DNA of 64,000 nucleotides, from assembly GCA_903813345.2 (NCBI GenBank), contig CAIIXF020000002.1:21902455-21966454 (forward strand), given 5' to 3'. The position numbers and the translations under genes are program-made. Of this stretch, positions 21,501-28,345 are shown piece after piece. The DNA is from Owenia fusiformis (taxonomy: Eukaryota; Annelida; Polychaeta; Sabellida; Oweniidae). Numbering within the stretch: the stretch's first letter is position 1; each line of letters begins with the position of its first letter. The notes beneath the pieces are model-generated. The model made no database searches, had not been told where the DNA came from, and saw nothing but the letters and a program-made list of their open reading frames with translations.

Positions 21501-24352
21501 TTCACATTAGTTGAGATACCAAAGGAGCTCATATCTGACTTACAATCTGACTCAGTGCTGAATGATTTCATTGGCATTGATAAAACTACTCATGTGAGGT
21601 GTAGAGAGCTACACATGATGAAAAAGTATGTCGAGCGTGATAAAATTTCTTACTCAGCATGACCTTGTGCTCTTAGGTCTTAGGCCTAACTTGTATGTAA
21701 ATGATAACTATATGTTATTCAAGATTTACATATTGTAAATTATAGTGATTAACTCATGTAGAGTATATTATATGATAGGCAAATTGTATATATGTGATAA
21801 CTGTCACTTTATTTTAACAATACTGTATATAAAAACATTTGCCTAAATAGTGAATATGTGAGCATTATAGGTGATCATTAAATAGTGTCACAAGATTACT
21901 TGATAATATGAGAGTGTACTATCAGAAGTACTTACATAAGATCATGTGATAGTTTAAAACATTGTACTAGTTTAGTGTTTGTCAAATGTATGATATTGTA
22001 CATGTTATATGATCTATTGCATGTATTGCATTTATGACTTGATGCAAAACTCAGTTTGATACTATTGTAGTATGATACTATTGTAACACATTATTACAGA
22101 AAATTATATGTTATCAGATTGTACTCACACTGTAACGATAGAAAGTATTATATACTTGTAAACATACTGCATATAAAAAGACTATTGTAAACAAATATTA
22201 TGTAAGTCTCAACCTCACTTTTAGAAATTGTAACGCTCGCTACTCAAGATATTATTGTAAAAGTTTTTCATTGCATTCAAAACTTTTCTTTTAAGGAGGG
22301 AGGTGTTACAGTAGTGAGCTACTTGTATATTTTATTATACTATATTCATCTATAGTTTAATTTGTAATCAATACTTTCTGTATATGTTGAGCTATTCTTT
22401 ATTAGAGATCTTAGGTCAAGGTCACAATGACATTATACACTGTATCTAGTAAACAAAACTGAACTGAATGATTCATTAACCCTTGACCATCCAGAGATTT
22501 CTAGAAATTATAACCATTCATTAAAATTTAATCATGTCACTAAAGATGTCCAATCAAGATGTAGTTCCAGAAGATTCGTTTCTGGATCATTCTTTCACAT
22601 TATAAAAAGAACAACACAGTGACTCTCATTAGCAGATAAATTAAGTCATCATAACTGGACATCTACTCTGTAGCAGATAATTAAGTAATCATAACTGGAC
22701 ATCTCAAAGGAACTAAATAAAGCAGAATTTCAAAGTTTATTCAAAAGACATCTTCTTAGCAGAAAATAACAGACACATACTGTGGGAACATTTATAACAC
22801 TACAAACATACAACCTGAGGACTTTATATGGACATATATTATAACACACTCTATATACGGATTATCATATACATTCGTGGATTATCATAAACATTTGTGG
22901 ATTATCATCAAACATTTGTGGATTATCATCAAACATTATTGGATACGAACATTATAGGATTACAACAAACATTATTGGATTATTACAAACATTGGAGAAC
23001 TATTAACGATTATTGAAACATTTCGTGTTCTGGAACATTCTCAAGGATCGTCAACGACATTTATCGACATCAAGAATAAGCCGTATCATTGATTGGACAT
23101 CACTTAAGTATTAAACCTCCTTTATATTATAGTTATATTGTTATATTATTTAGTTTTCAAAATATAAATATATTGTTATCATATGTTAATTGCTGTTTTT
23201 ACTTTCTGTTATTTTCGAACGTAACATACTTCTTGCTGAATCTTATAAAAAACCAAATTTGAATAAGGAAACATTTGCGAAATAATTATCACATTAAGGT
23301 AACCAGTTTCACTCAAAACATAAGGATATGCTAATGTTATGGTCAAGGAAACATATCCAAAAGAATTTAAAAAAGAGTGGTAAAAAGAACTAGCCTCACG
23401 AAACAAATCCTCAAAATTCCAACCAATGGTGTAACACATAAAGGAGTGAAAAGTGATCATGTCACTGCATTCAAAAGTGAACTTTCTAAGGGAACCTAAA
23501 GTAAAGCCTGAGTCACATTTGCTCTACGGCGGCCGTTCGGCGACCGAGGCTACACAAAATCGATATAGAAAATCTACATCGTACTGCTTATCCCTATATT
23601 TTATGCTGCATGTCTCTCGATTCTGGAAACCTACGGCCGTCGTACGGTTGCCATAGATCAAATGTGACTGGGACAAAACACAACATTACATTATTTATAC
23701 AGGTGTTCTTTCCGGTTGTCTTTGTGGCATACCTGTGTGGCTAGGAATCGCATCGACTTACGAAGGTGGACTCGGCACATTCATTGCCAATACTGGCCGA
23801 GAAGTACCAATGTTAGTTGGCAATTGCATCTCGATAGGTTTGAGTGGACTTGTTAGCGTTATCGTCTCACTGTGCACACTTGACTGGAAGCGATTCGATG
23901 AGAAAAAGGAATGGGAAAAGCTAAGAAATATCGAGAACCCTCTGCACCCCTGGTATGTCAAATATGCTCGTGGTTTTGGAATGAAAGGTGACTTAAAGTC
24001 AAAGTTTGTTCGTCCGACGCAGAAAATGATAAAAGATCATTTCAAGCCATTGCGAATTACAGCCATCGTTGCCGGGGTAATCTTAAGTATTGGATACGTC
24101 ATCATTTGGCCTGCTGTTATGGTGCCGTTTGAAGTTTTAACGAAGAGAGAATTTCACCATTGGACAAATTTTTCAATGGCATATGCTTTCATAGCTGCCG
24201 CGTTCATCATAATTCTACCGCTTGTTCAAGAAATCTACTTGATTGGTGGTAAGATAAGAAAGAATAGAAAGCCGAGGGAGAAAGGAGAAGAGAAGCAAAA
24301 CGTAGGAAGGGTAAACAAAGGATATGTTGCAGACTCTAACACCTCCCTTTAG
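9271..24352 (+). CDS. DUR3: DUR3-type urea/solute symporter (SSS family), 7 exons, 5' end missing
   Basis: Exons: 9271-9526, 9925-10041, 10714-10885, 13333-13812, 14088-14253, 14983-15425, 23703-24352. All six introns have GT/AG ends and compatible phases, giving 760 residues from the first full codon to the TAG stop. The product reads as the DUR3 branch of the sodium/solute symporter family: a multi-spanning plasma-membrane carrier that, in fungi and plants, imports urea with H+ or Na+. Diagnostic stretches are SQMTWAATLLQS (first exon), FGISGAFWYGSAATIQ (second), ARFGGPTHIVF with a glycine-rich helix (third), the long fourth exon ending near a GFSSELGDQAFWQ segment, and TGSGEVVAVASIIVYDIYQ (fifth). 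Exon 6 adds a Cys/His-rich hydrophilic loop; exon 7 carries the last helices and a basic tail. Family length is about 690-740, so few N-terminal residues are missing. Function in this animal is inferred. Confidence 0.88.
9574..9806. mobile_element. MITE-like element with CAAGGAGGATTGGCTCCCA ends
   Basis: It lies in the intron after exon 1. The left end CAAGGAGGATTGGCTCCCAG (from 9578) is mirrored by GGAACCAATCCTCTTTG (to 9801). A second, longer copy is at 62569-62861 with better-preserved ends. Both share an internal CAGCCGCCATTTT block. The in-frame read-through of exon 1 into this element is accidental. Confidence 0.7.
9925..10041 (+). CDS. DUR3: DUR3 exon 2
   Basis: 39 codons in a whole-codon exon (phase 0 at both ends), between a TTATTTTATTTAG acceptor and a CAG|GTAGTA donor. 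It encodes FGISGAFWYGSAATIQLF followed by a KTKAPGAKTF loop, which matches the second DUR3 helix and the adjoining cytoplasmic loop. Confidence 0.85.
10047..10626. mobile_element. Tc1/mariner-type element, about 200-bp terminal inverted repeats
   Basis: It fills almost the whole intron after exon 2. The ends read TACAGGGTGGTCAAAAAAAT and the complement TTTTTTGACCACCCTGTA. The arms pair for about 200 bp or more, including TGACCATCA..GATAGTCACAA. The outer TA dinucleotides fit the usual TA target duplication of the superfamily. The centre holds remnants of a transposase on the minus strand. Confidence 0.8.
10200..10430 (-). pseudogene. Tc1/mariner transposase C-terminal remnant
   Basis: On the minus strand, one frame reads CPYLWGYGRDRVYVMR, matching the LWGYLKDRVY signature near the end of the DDE domain in this superfamily. 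A shifted frame then reads ANLKSEIICVIQAIL, and the final CLQRDNGQI resembles the usual NGGH-type tail. At least two frameshifts and internal stops break it. Only the C-terminal part remains, so the copy is dead and could move only if supplied in trans. Confidence 0.6.
10714..10885 (+). CDS. DUR3: DUR3 exon 3
   Basis: Acceptor TTGTTTGCAG, donor ATTG|GTAAAT. It encodes VMRARFGGPTHIVFCVFAVI and a following helix with LLLGGSVVLTSL, typical of the third and fourth membrane segments. It ends with one base of a glycine codon completed by exon 4. Confidence 0.87.
10886..12162. other. Intron sequence before the mariner-type element
   Basis: About 1.3 kb of the third intron with no recognisable gene or clear repeat. 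Short ORFs here have no domain features. Confidence 0.5.
12163..13266. mobile_element. Second, diverged mariner-type element in the intron before exon 4
   Basis: The left end TATACAGGGCGTATCAAAAA is mirrored at 13245-13266 by TTTTTTGATACGCATTGTAT, and the adjoining TTATCTCG/AAGATAACA words also pair. Internally the CTCCTCTTTGCAATGATAGA block occurs once forward (about 12254) and, diverged, twice in reverse (about 12800 and 13010), so the interior has been rearranged. A palindromic insert near 13045-13130 (GCCGAAGATAACAGGA with its partner TCCTGTTATTCGGC) looks nested. Confidence 0.65.
12408..12600 (+). pseudogene. Mariner-type transposase C-terminal remnant
   Basis: The plus strand reads SSPDLNCCDFFCWSYLG, corresponding to the SPDLxPxDFFLWGYL motif that contains the third catalytic acidic residue. 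An in-frame TGA follows further on, and then AHLYVQGSGGNLEGYRM resembles the family's C-terminal EGGHFE region. The N-terminal catalytic part is not seen. It is a decayed fragment inside the 12163-13266 element and on the opposite strand to the remnant in the previous intron. Confidence 0.6.
13333..13812 (+). CDS. DUR3: DUR3 exon 4 (largest internal exon)
   Basis: Acceptor ACTTTTTCAG, donor AACAAG|GTTATC. About 160 residues: YTLIGGLGATFYVSFFNTTL with a long helix, an extracellular-type loop with an N-glycosylation-like NTT, then SGGLMFGVIIVILGFSSELG, GDQAFWQSSVAAKPGH and another helix. The donor GTTATC is weak after the GT, and a near-identical copy of it lies about 107 bp downstream in a tandem duplication. 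Confidence 0.88.
13792..14054. repeat. Diverged tandem duplication spanning an exon end and splice donor
   Basis: The unit starts with AACAATGAACTAGAACAAGG, which is the last codons of exon 4 plus the donor, and continues through TTTTGTGTAATTGAAGCTTT to CATTAAATATCTATTT. It repeats at about 13899 with a few changes and again, truncated, at about 13993. The second copy keeps the GAACAAG|GTTATT donor-like site. Confidence 0.8.
14088..14253 (+). CDS. DUR3: DUR3 exon 5
   Basis: Acceptor TATATCAACAG, donor TTTAG|GTATGC. It encodes GLAVPVVAQAILGKTGEYLT then ILMAIMSTGSGEVVAVASII and VYDIYQPYINPF. The MSTGSGEVVAVASIIVYDIY segment is among the most conserved parts of DUR3 proteins and lies in the transport core. 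Confidence 0.9.
14425..14935. repeat. Nested hairpin elements in the intron before exon 6
   Basis: One hairpin at about 14425-14575 pairs TACTGGGAGGTTTTGGATAC with GTATCCAAAACCGACAGTAC around GGAAATATGTGTATCTC and its mirror. A second pairs CTTGAGTGGGTTTGGGGTAG (about 14582) with CTACCCCAAACCCACTCAAG (about 14903), with an inner GAGCGGGATGGATATATT / AATATATCCTGCCCGCTC stem. Low-complexity AAATTTTTAAA fills the middle. Confidence 0.75.
14983..15425 (+). CDS. DUR3: DUR3 exon 6 with Cys/His-rich loop
   Basis: Acceptor TTTTACACCAG, donor TCAG|GTATAA. The first half encodes a hydrophilic loop with seven cysteines and a histidine spaced C-x2-C-x26-C-x-C-x5-C-x2-C-x21-C-x2-H (residues about 405-471, counted from the first codon of exon 1). 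The second half returns to membrane segments (CILWVTLFMIPLVLFAHWVG, then GWLYAFSGIIIGGVVFPLVM). The spacing suggests metal binding; this is inferred from the residues only. Confidence 0.86.
15440..15925. repeat. Hairpin element(s) with GGGCAATAC motifs
   Basis: ATTCTATGGAGGGCAATACC at about 15497 is mirrored by GGTATTGCCCGAACATAGAAT at about 15612, with TTTCAATGATTTTTGC and its complement inside. Further GGGCAATACG words lie at 15788-15815, and a CTAGCAATGATATAAT segment appears in both orientations at about 15654 and 15904. A palindromic non-autonomous element is likely. Confidence 0.6.
16024..16632. mobile_element. Inverted-repeat element, about 115-bp arms
   Basis: GCCTAAAGTCTTTCCA and GCCATATTAATGGCTGATTA at 16040-16090 are mirrored by TAATCAGCCA, TATGGCAACA and TGGAAAGACTTTAGGC at 16550-16605. 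The minus-strand 136-residue frame inside (16211-16621) starts in one arm and shows no domain, so I treat it as part of the repeat. Confidence 0.65.
16777..17178. mobile_element. MITE with 26-bp terminal inverted repeats
   Basis: The ends AAAGGACGATTCTCGGTTTG and CAAACCGAGAATCGTCCTTT are perfect complements. The interior contains two tandem copies of a roughly 190-bp unit with AATTTGGGTAATATTTCTA. A second member follows the stop codon of the EF-hand gene (about 51106-51470). Confidence 0.8.
17712..18640 (+). repeat. 5' LTR
   Basis: Almost identical to 22304-23226. Differences cluster where the 5' copy has TTTTTATCAAAAGGACATC and the 3' copy TTTATTCAAAAGACATC, plus a few bases lost after CTTCTTA. 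The LTR contains a repeated GTGGATTATCAT..AAACATT motif near 18295-18360. TGT..ACA ends fit the usual integrase recognition ends. Confidence 0.93.
18009..18129 (+). promoter_or_regulatory. Candidate LTR TATA box and poly(A) signal
   Basis: TATAAAAAG at 18009-18017 and AATAAA at 18124-18129 are placed about 110 bp apart, as expected for the start and end of an R region. The same pair occurs in the 3' LTR. Sequence-only inference. Confidence 0.45.
18646..18663 (+). promoter_or_regulatory. Primer-binding site, tRNA-Pro type
   Basis: TGGGGGCTTGTCCGGGAT lies five bases after the 5' LTR. It differs at one position from the complement of the 3' end of tRNA-Pro, the primer used by several gammaretroviruses and some Ty3 elements. 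Confidence 0.8.
18747..21662 (+). CDS. Gag-protease-integrase(fragment) polyprotein of the LTR element
   Basis: 971 residues in one frame. Residues about 85-135 form a charged Glu/Lys/Arg coiled coil; about 150-330 match the SCAN-like Gag found in vertebrate and invertebrate Ty3 elements (AYELVPEAYRQKFRN and HVEFAREQEQLFDRW). A CCHC knuckle follows (C384-x2-C387-x4-H392-x4-C397). The aspartic protease motif DTGAS is at 471-475. A Ser-rich stretch leads to the integrase zinc domain (H798, H805, C835, C838) and the first core aspartate (D869, in IDCVGPLPKTKS). The rest of the catalytic core is missing; the last 80 residues are unrelated. No reverse transcriptase lies between protease and integrase, so the order is PR-IN, as in Gmr1-like elements. 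The start ATG at 18747 is 83 bases after the primer site. Confidence 0.88.
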   Translation: MKMSFEVETFLEAPSLEEFDKLKKTDLLALAKHVGLAVKTSYRKGTIKNLLMQYLVAEALLPEEALKLTLEPSQHDPIRLKELELKEKELQNEREMREIELRLQNEKEIRLREQQMQNEKEIELKRLEIEAKSKSDEHATMHQHFENRFDASKFLKFVPKFQEKNVDKYFTHFEKVAQSLDWPKSAWPVMLQSVFIGKASEIFASLSGEVCSDYDLVKNAILKAYELVPEAYRQKFRNAHKQSDQTHVEFAREQEQLFDRWLVSKDVSEEFKKLRELMLIEQFKNCVQYHIRTYLDEHKVETLSQAATLSDDYALTHKGSFIKGNPNSNFRGYQGNKPSYDSKSNQSSSSNTLNKAKDQSNSSRSSSSKSDQSNSSGSKSNVTCNYCKKPGHLISECYRIKNRREMSGSAHSNGCATVPISRKPIVWDSYTHTEKSTHSDIMEDYKPFMSEGSVSLSSDDTNSKPIKILRDTGASQTLLLEGVLPLSEESFTGTHILMQGIELGFTKVPLHRIHITSELVKGPVIVGVRPQLPVEGVALLLGNDLAGGKVSLDPIVSDQPCSIEDSVQEDSDIYPACAVTRAMAKKLANSGDSSVGDDFDSGFLSSLFDDECHSPLVKDGPYPILKANSSLKQPIVQAKQRSNEAYSSLKKPIARGDSPSEQDHYFNAVSPALASSDEVSSSSASVHEVSSPPCSEVSSSSSSEVSSSISDSDSLKNDPHSKHMLIYEQEHDPSLIDLHKRCLTIDEAVKVPVCFYKKDGILMRKWRPPEASPEDDWAIVHQIVVPKSYHKEILSLAHDSPMAGHLGVTKTYHKILNHFYWPKLKQDVQEYCRSCHTCQMVGIPNQKISIAPLQLIPAFDEPFSKVLIDCVGPLPKTKSDNQYLLTILSMATQFLEIKSHLMLRNSKTKYIVKSQINNFTLVEIPKELISDLQSDSVLNDFIGIDKTTHVRCRELHMMKKYVERDKISYSA
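21663..22292. other. Non-coding tail of the LTR element
   Basis: About 630 bp of AT-rich sequence with no ORF between the polyprotein stop and the polypurine tract. It replaces the region where RT, RNase H and the rest of integrase would be expected. No env-like frame is visible. Confidence 0.6.
22293..22303 (+). promoter_or_regulatory. Polypurine tract
   Basis: AAGGAGGGAGG, eleven purines directly before the 3' LTR, in the position used to prime plus-strand DNA synthesis. Confidence 0.85.
22304..23226 (+). repeat. 3' LTR
   Basis: Second LTR copy, 923 bp, TGTTAC..GTAACA, followed by the TACT target duplicate. High identity to the 5' LTR implies little time since insertion. Confidence 0.93.
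23507..23674. mobile_element. Small MITE-like inverted repeat
   Basis: CCTGAGTCACATTTGCTCTA at the left is mirrored by TAGATCAAATGTGACTGGGA at the right; CGGCGGCCGT and ACGGCCGTCG pair further inward. It lies only about 30 bp before the last transporter exon. Confidence 0.65.
23703..24352 (+). CDS. DUR3: DUR3 exon 7 (last exon and C-terminus)
   Basis: Acceptor TATTTATACAG. It starts GVLSGCLCGIPVWLG, then STYEGGLGTFIANTGREVP, which correspond to the late DUR3 helices. A charged cytoplasmic segment (FDEKKEWEKLRN) and two more helices (IVAGVILSIGYVIIWPAVMV and AYAFIAAAFIIILPLVQEI) follow, then a Lys/Arg/Glu-rich tail ending NTSL. Stop TAG at 24350. Confidence 0.88.
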
Positions 24353-24394
24353 AACGGTTTTTATCCTGATAAATATATCTATCCCAGTAAATAA

Positions 24395-25095
24395 TACATA
24401 GCGGTTATTAACTGGAAGGGATTTGATGTGGGCTTCATTCCGAGAGGCAATATAATATTTTTATTCCATAATACTACTGTTTTCCCTGGGAAATAAAATC
24501 ATATTATCCCTCTTAAATCATATATACTCGAAAAATCATATTGTCCCTGGAAAAAAAATCATATATACTCGAAAAATCATATTGTCCCTATTATTTCAAA
24601 AATCAGTTTTTCCAATTTTTCATTTGTTCAAAAAAATCTGATTTTCCAAATTTTTTCCAATTTTCAAAAAAGTAATTTTTCCTTCAGAAATTTTCATTTT
24701 TTCAAAAATTTTCGATCTTTCAAAGATTTTCATTCATTTCAAAAATTTTCATTTTTGAATCATTTATTTAATCATTTTTTTCAAAAATTTCATTTTTTCA
24801 AAAAATTTCTTATTTTCAAAAGTTTCATTACTTCCAAAAATTTTCATTTTTTTCAAATTTTTTATTAATATTTCTTTTTCCTTGAATTCTCAAAAATTAT
24901 GGAATAAAAAGGTTATTTCATGGTTGATTTTCAATATGAATTTTATTCCACGGGAAATATGACATTGACCTCGGTTAATATTATATTAACACTCACTCGC
25001 TGCGCTCGTTCGGTCAATATCATATTTCCCTCGGTCAATGTCATATTACCCTGGAATAAAATTCATATTGAAAATCAACCATGAAATAACCTATA
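24395..25095. repeat. Hairpin repeat with low-complexity core
   Basis: 24395-24590 has TTTATTCC/GGGAAATAAAATCATATT words and two 41-bp tandem copies of ATATATACTCGAAAAATCAT. 24590-24890 is TTTTTCAAAAATTTTCATTT low complexity. 24912-25091 is a near-perfect hairpin: TTATTTCATGGTTGATTTTC to GAAAATCAACCATGAAATAA, with the loop CACTCGCTGCGCTCGTTCGG. The hairpin resembles elements at 14425 and 60310. Confidence 0.75.
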
Positions 25096-28044
25096 TATAA
25101 TCAAAATATTAAAAGTGTATCTCATAAACACTTATCCACAGTAAAAATATTACTTCCAGTAAGTAGTACGTTTTTCTGAAATCTCTCTTAAGACGGCTAA
25201 AAATTAAAGCTCAAAACTAGGACGTGTCACTTGGACCATAAGGGGATGTAAATGTTTGTAACAACAATGCGCCTTTTGAAAAATATTATTTTATATATCT
25301 ATATCATCTAGGAAAATGTTCGTACAAACGAAAAAGTATGTTTAAAGTGAACTCAGATTGTTGACTCTACGATAATCTGTCTTGAGTGAATGTGCCTTCT
25401 TCACCTTTCCTCGTCGACACGAATTTTGAACCTGGTAGTTATCACCATTTATGTTAACAAAATATGGATGTCTAATATCCAATACAACAGCAACTATAAT
25501 GACACTATTGACCAAAGGCTTGTTTGTTTAATAATGCTAGTTTTGTAAATCTGGGAGACGATATAGGACATACCACCCCAAAATGCAAAAGTGAGCGGTC
25601 ATCGTCGACATGGCGATTTCAGTATCGTATAATTAAAAATGTCACATATAAGTGTTAAAATATGTTTGAATTGCGCACCATATTTTATCACAGTTCAATA
25701 ACAAATCCCGAAATAAGCAGATTATCGGCAATTTCCGAATACGTAAGGAATAATTTCAGTGTGACATGTTTCCTCATCAACATGTTTTCAAGGCGGTGTA
25801 TTAAAAACTCGGCCATTTTGAATTTCTGAAAGGTTTTGCATTCAAAACTAATATATACATACCATGGTTTATTTTCCACAATATGAACTTAAATAGTGTA
25901 TACCATTGACAATGGTCAGCTCTCACTTTTTCGTAGTCTAGCTAAAAGTCCTTATGACCCCCCCCCCCCTCCAACAAACTAATCCTCAAGCTTCTTCCCC
26001 TCTATCCAATTTATGAAAGGTGATAAACAGCACTCACTTATTCCAAAAGTATTTCCCATAACAATGTTTTAATTCAACAAGGGATTATATAGAACATGTA
26101 AATAACTGTAAGCATACACAAACAATTAAGCTACCTACAAACGTTCCCGAATCCAATCTTTCGTGGATTAAGTGACAAAAAATACAACCCGTGGTATGAA
26201 TCCATAGAATGTTCTGACAAATTATATTATTATTTTATTATTAAAAATGGATAACTCAGTGCTAAGACTGTTTGTTTTAAGTTCATTAAAACGACACGTA
26301 TATGACAGTCCCACTGCTGAAATTACCCCCGTAAGTCATATTTACCATCGTCGGTTCCCACGCTCAATCACTTCATTCTGAGGATAGGTCCGAAGCTTGA
26401 TGAAGCAAGATGCATATTTACCGGAAGAACGAAATTTTGTAATAAATCAACTTCCTCATCACTGTTGATTTTGCCCATTACGATATATAATAAACGAAAA
26501 AAAGAAACGGGCATACGCCCTCCTCTATACTCATGCATTTATTTATAGAGAGAACACGATTTACGAATAAGATCTATCAGACCTCTGAAACTTTATCTGA
26601 TAATAAAAGATTTTATTTAGTATCTTTTTTTTGTAGCAAACATATTAAACCAGAGCATATTAATGAGCCCGAGCCAAAAAATAACCAATTTCCTCGTCGA
26701 CATGTTTTACCCTCTTCATAATTGTTCGCAATAAACACTTAATCGCTGAGTGCATATGTTGCCCTTGATACAAATAATATTTTGATTTTGTAAGGTTTGT
26801 GTTTAAACAAGTATATTCTTTTATATTTCACTTTTGTAAAAGAAATATGTAAAACAAAAACCAAAAAGCGACTTATTTTTGTTAACTTCTTGTCAAATGT
26901 GGGTACTTAATTACTTTTCGCTTTTCCTTAAGAACTACCATCCAATTCACCTCTAAACACAGTCACACGTTTTGCACTGAAGCCTGTTCCATTATTCAAA
27001 GCTCAATTTGTTTTCCACATAGAAGTAAGTATTATAACCAATCCGGTGTCTTCCCTTTCGCAAATGATTTTCCTCGTCGACATGGCCAATAGCATTGGTT
27101 TAGATATCGCTAGATAACGCAAATTGATGAGGGAGAATACTAAAAAATTTCGAGAGTTAATTACATACAATAATATAATACGTTTTATTATATTGTATTG
27201 TATTGTTGTATTGTATCTTTTATTACCAAAAGTGCATCAGGTTTTAGTAAAAGTACAATTTTATATATTTTCACTTTACCACATTCTTAATTTTGCATGT
27301 TTTGGCGTCTTGACTGTAAACAGCGCCGACCCTCCTCAATTTATGCAAATAATTCCGTGGATTAATGTGCAAATAAAAAACGTGAACCTAATTTAAAGTG
27401 TTCAATATTAAAACAAGAACCACCAAGAAAAATAGTTTTCTGTGAAAAGTGTTTCATGAAAAAAAGTTTACAAAGGGGAAAATAAGAACATGCATTCTTA
27501 GGCAATAATTTATTCCTCTATATGCCTGAATTACATGGAGAATTCACTGGTTAACATACATGGAGAATTCACTGGTTAAGAACATCAATAAATCTTGATT
27601 GGCTCTTTTTAAATGAGTCAAACTATTTCCATTTCCGGCGATCAAGAGGGCAGCACCTGTACCTTGACTGCTGTGATTTAGATAAGACTGTGTTGTGTTG
27701 GTGAAGAAGTCAAGGGGGAGGTCCACATTCTTGAACCAAGACTTATGAAACACAGAAACATGATATCAAAGACATTTTAATTCATGATTAGCCCGACAAA
27801 GTTCCCTTAAATACATGTACAAACCATTGAACAAGAAGAGACAACCCTAAATTTATTGGATCATGAAAACGTTCAAACATTAAAGTTTCGCCCTTGAAAA
27901 TATTTGTATCATCCATCTGGTCGAATACCACATATCAAAGGGACAATGATAATGGGAAATCGTGCCTTCCGTGTATCAAACAGATGAATTTCGTCTATAC
28001 ATACACATCAAAACAATAACTGCACTTAGATATATACACGAACA
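25096..28044. other. Intergenic stretch, no gene recognised
   Basis: About 3 kb of AT-rich DNA. The phrase TCGTCGACATG recurs near 25605, 26690 and 27068, and CTTCCTCATC-like variants nearby, so it may contain diverged repeats. No ORF here shows a domain. Confidence 0.45.
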
Positions 28045-28345
28045 TGTATCAGGAAGGTATCATTACATTGTCTACTTTAAGTAAACATGAAACAGGCCAA
28101 TGGGCGCTCCTTTGTTGTCTGGAAACTTTAGAAGAAAATTCGGAAAAATAAAAAGCGTGAATTTCAGAGTTCCCATTGACCTCTCAGATTTACTAAAAGA
28201 AGACAATGTAATGATACTTTCCTAAAAAGGCAGGGAAATCAACACATGCCTTCATACTTTATTTTGTACCAGAAAATAACATGTGCAGGTATGGCAATTT
28301 TTCCCCAAAATGTTATTTCCAAGCTGTACCTTTAGGGGTGTCGAC
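28045..28345. repeat. Third copy of the 2195-2895 repeat family
   Basis: AGGAAGGTATCATTACATTG and ACATGTGCAGGTATGGCAAT match the arms at 2195-2895 and 4743-5325. This copy folds on itself: CATTACATTGTCTACTTT at 28057 is mirrored at about 28195-28220. It lacks the GATGCAACAACAC palindromes. Confidence 0.6.

Larger units (their letters stand above)
17712..23226 (+). mobile_element. LTR retrotransposon (Ty3/Gypsy, Gmr1-like), internally deleted
   Basis: The element is 5.5 kb with LTRs of 929 and 923 bp that begin TGTTAC and end GTAACA, and it is flanked by a 4-bp direct repeat TACT (17708-17711 and 23227-23230). The LTRs differ mainly at one short patch, so insertion is recent. It carries a primer site, a polypurine tract and a single ORF with Gag, protease and the start of integrase, but no reverse transcriptase or RNase H. 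It lies in the last intron of the transporter gene in the same orientation. It may still be mobilised by a full-length relative. Confidence 0.92.

Noticed and set aside
21663-22292. Possible env gene in the LTR element
   Set aside because: No ORF of useful size and no hydrophobic segment in the 630 bp after the polyprotein.
27124-27396. 90-residue hydrophobic ORF in the 25-28 kb gap
   Set aside because: No recognisable family, no supporting splice sites or start context, and Ile/Tyr/Leu-rich frames are expected in AT-rich DNA.
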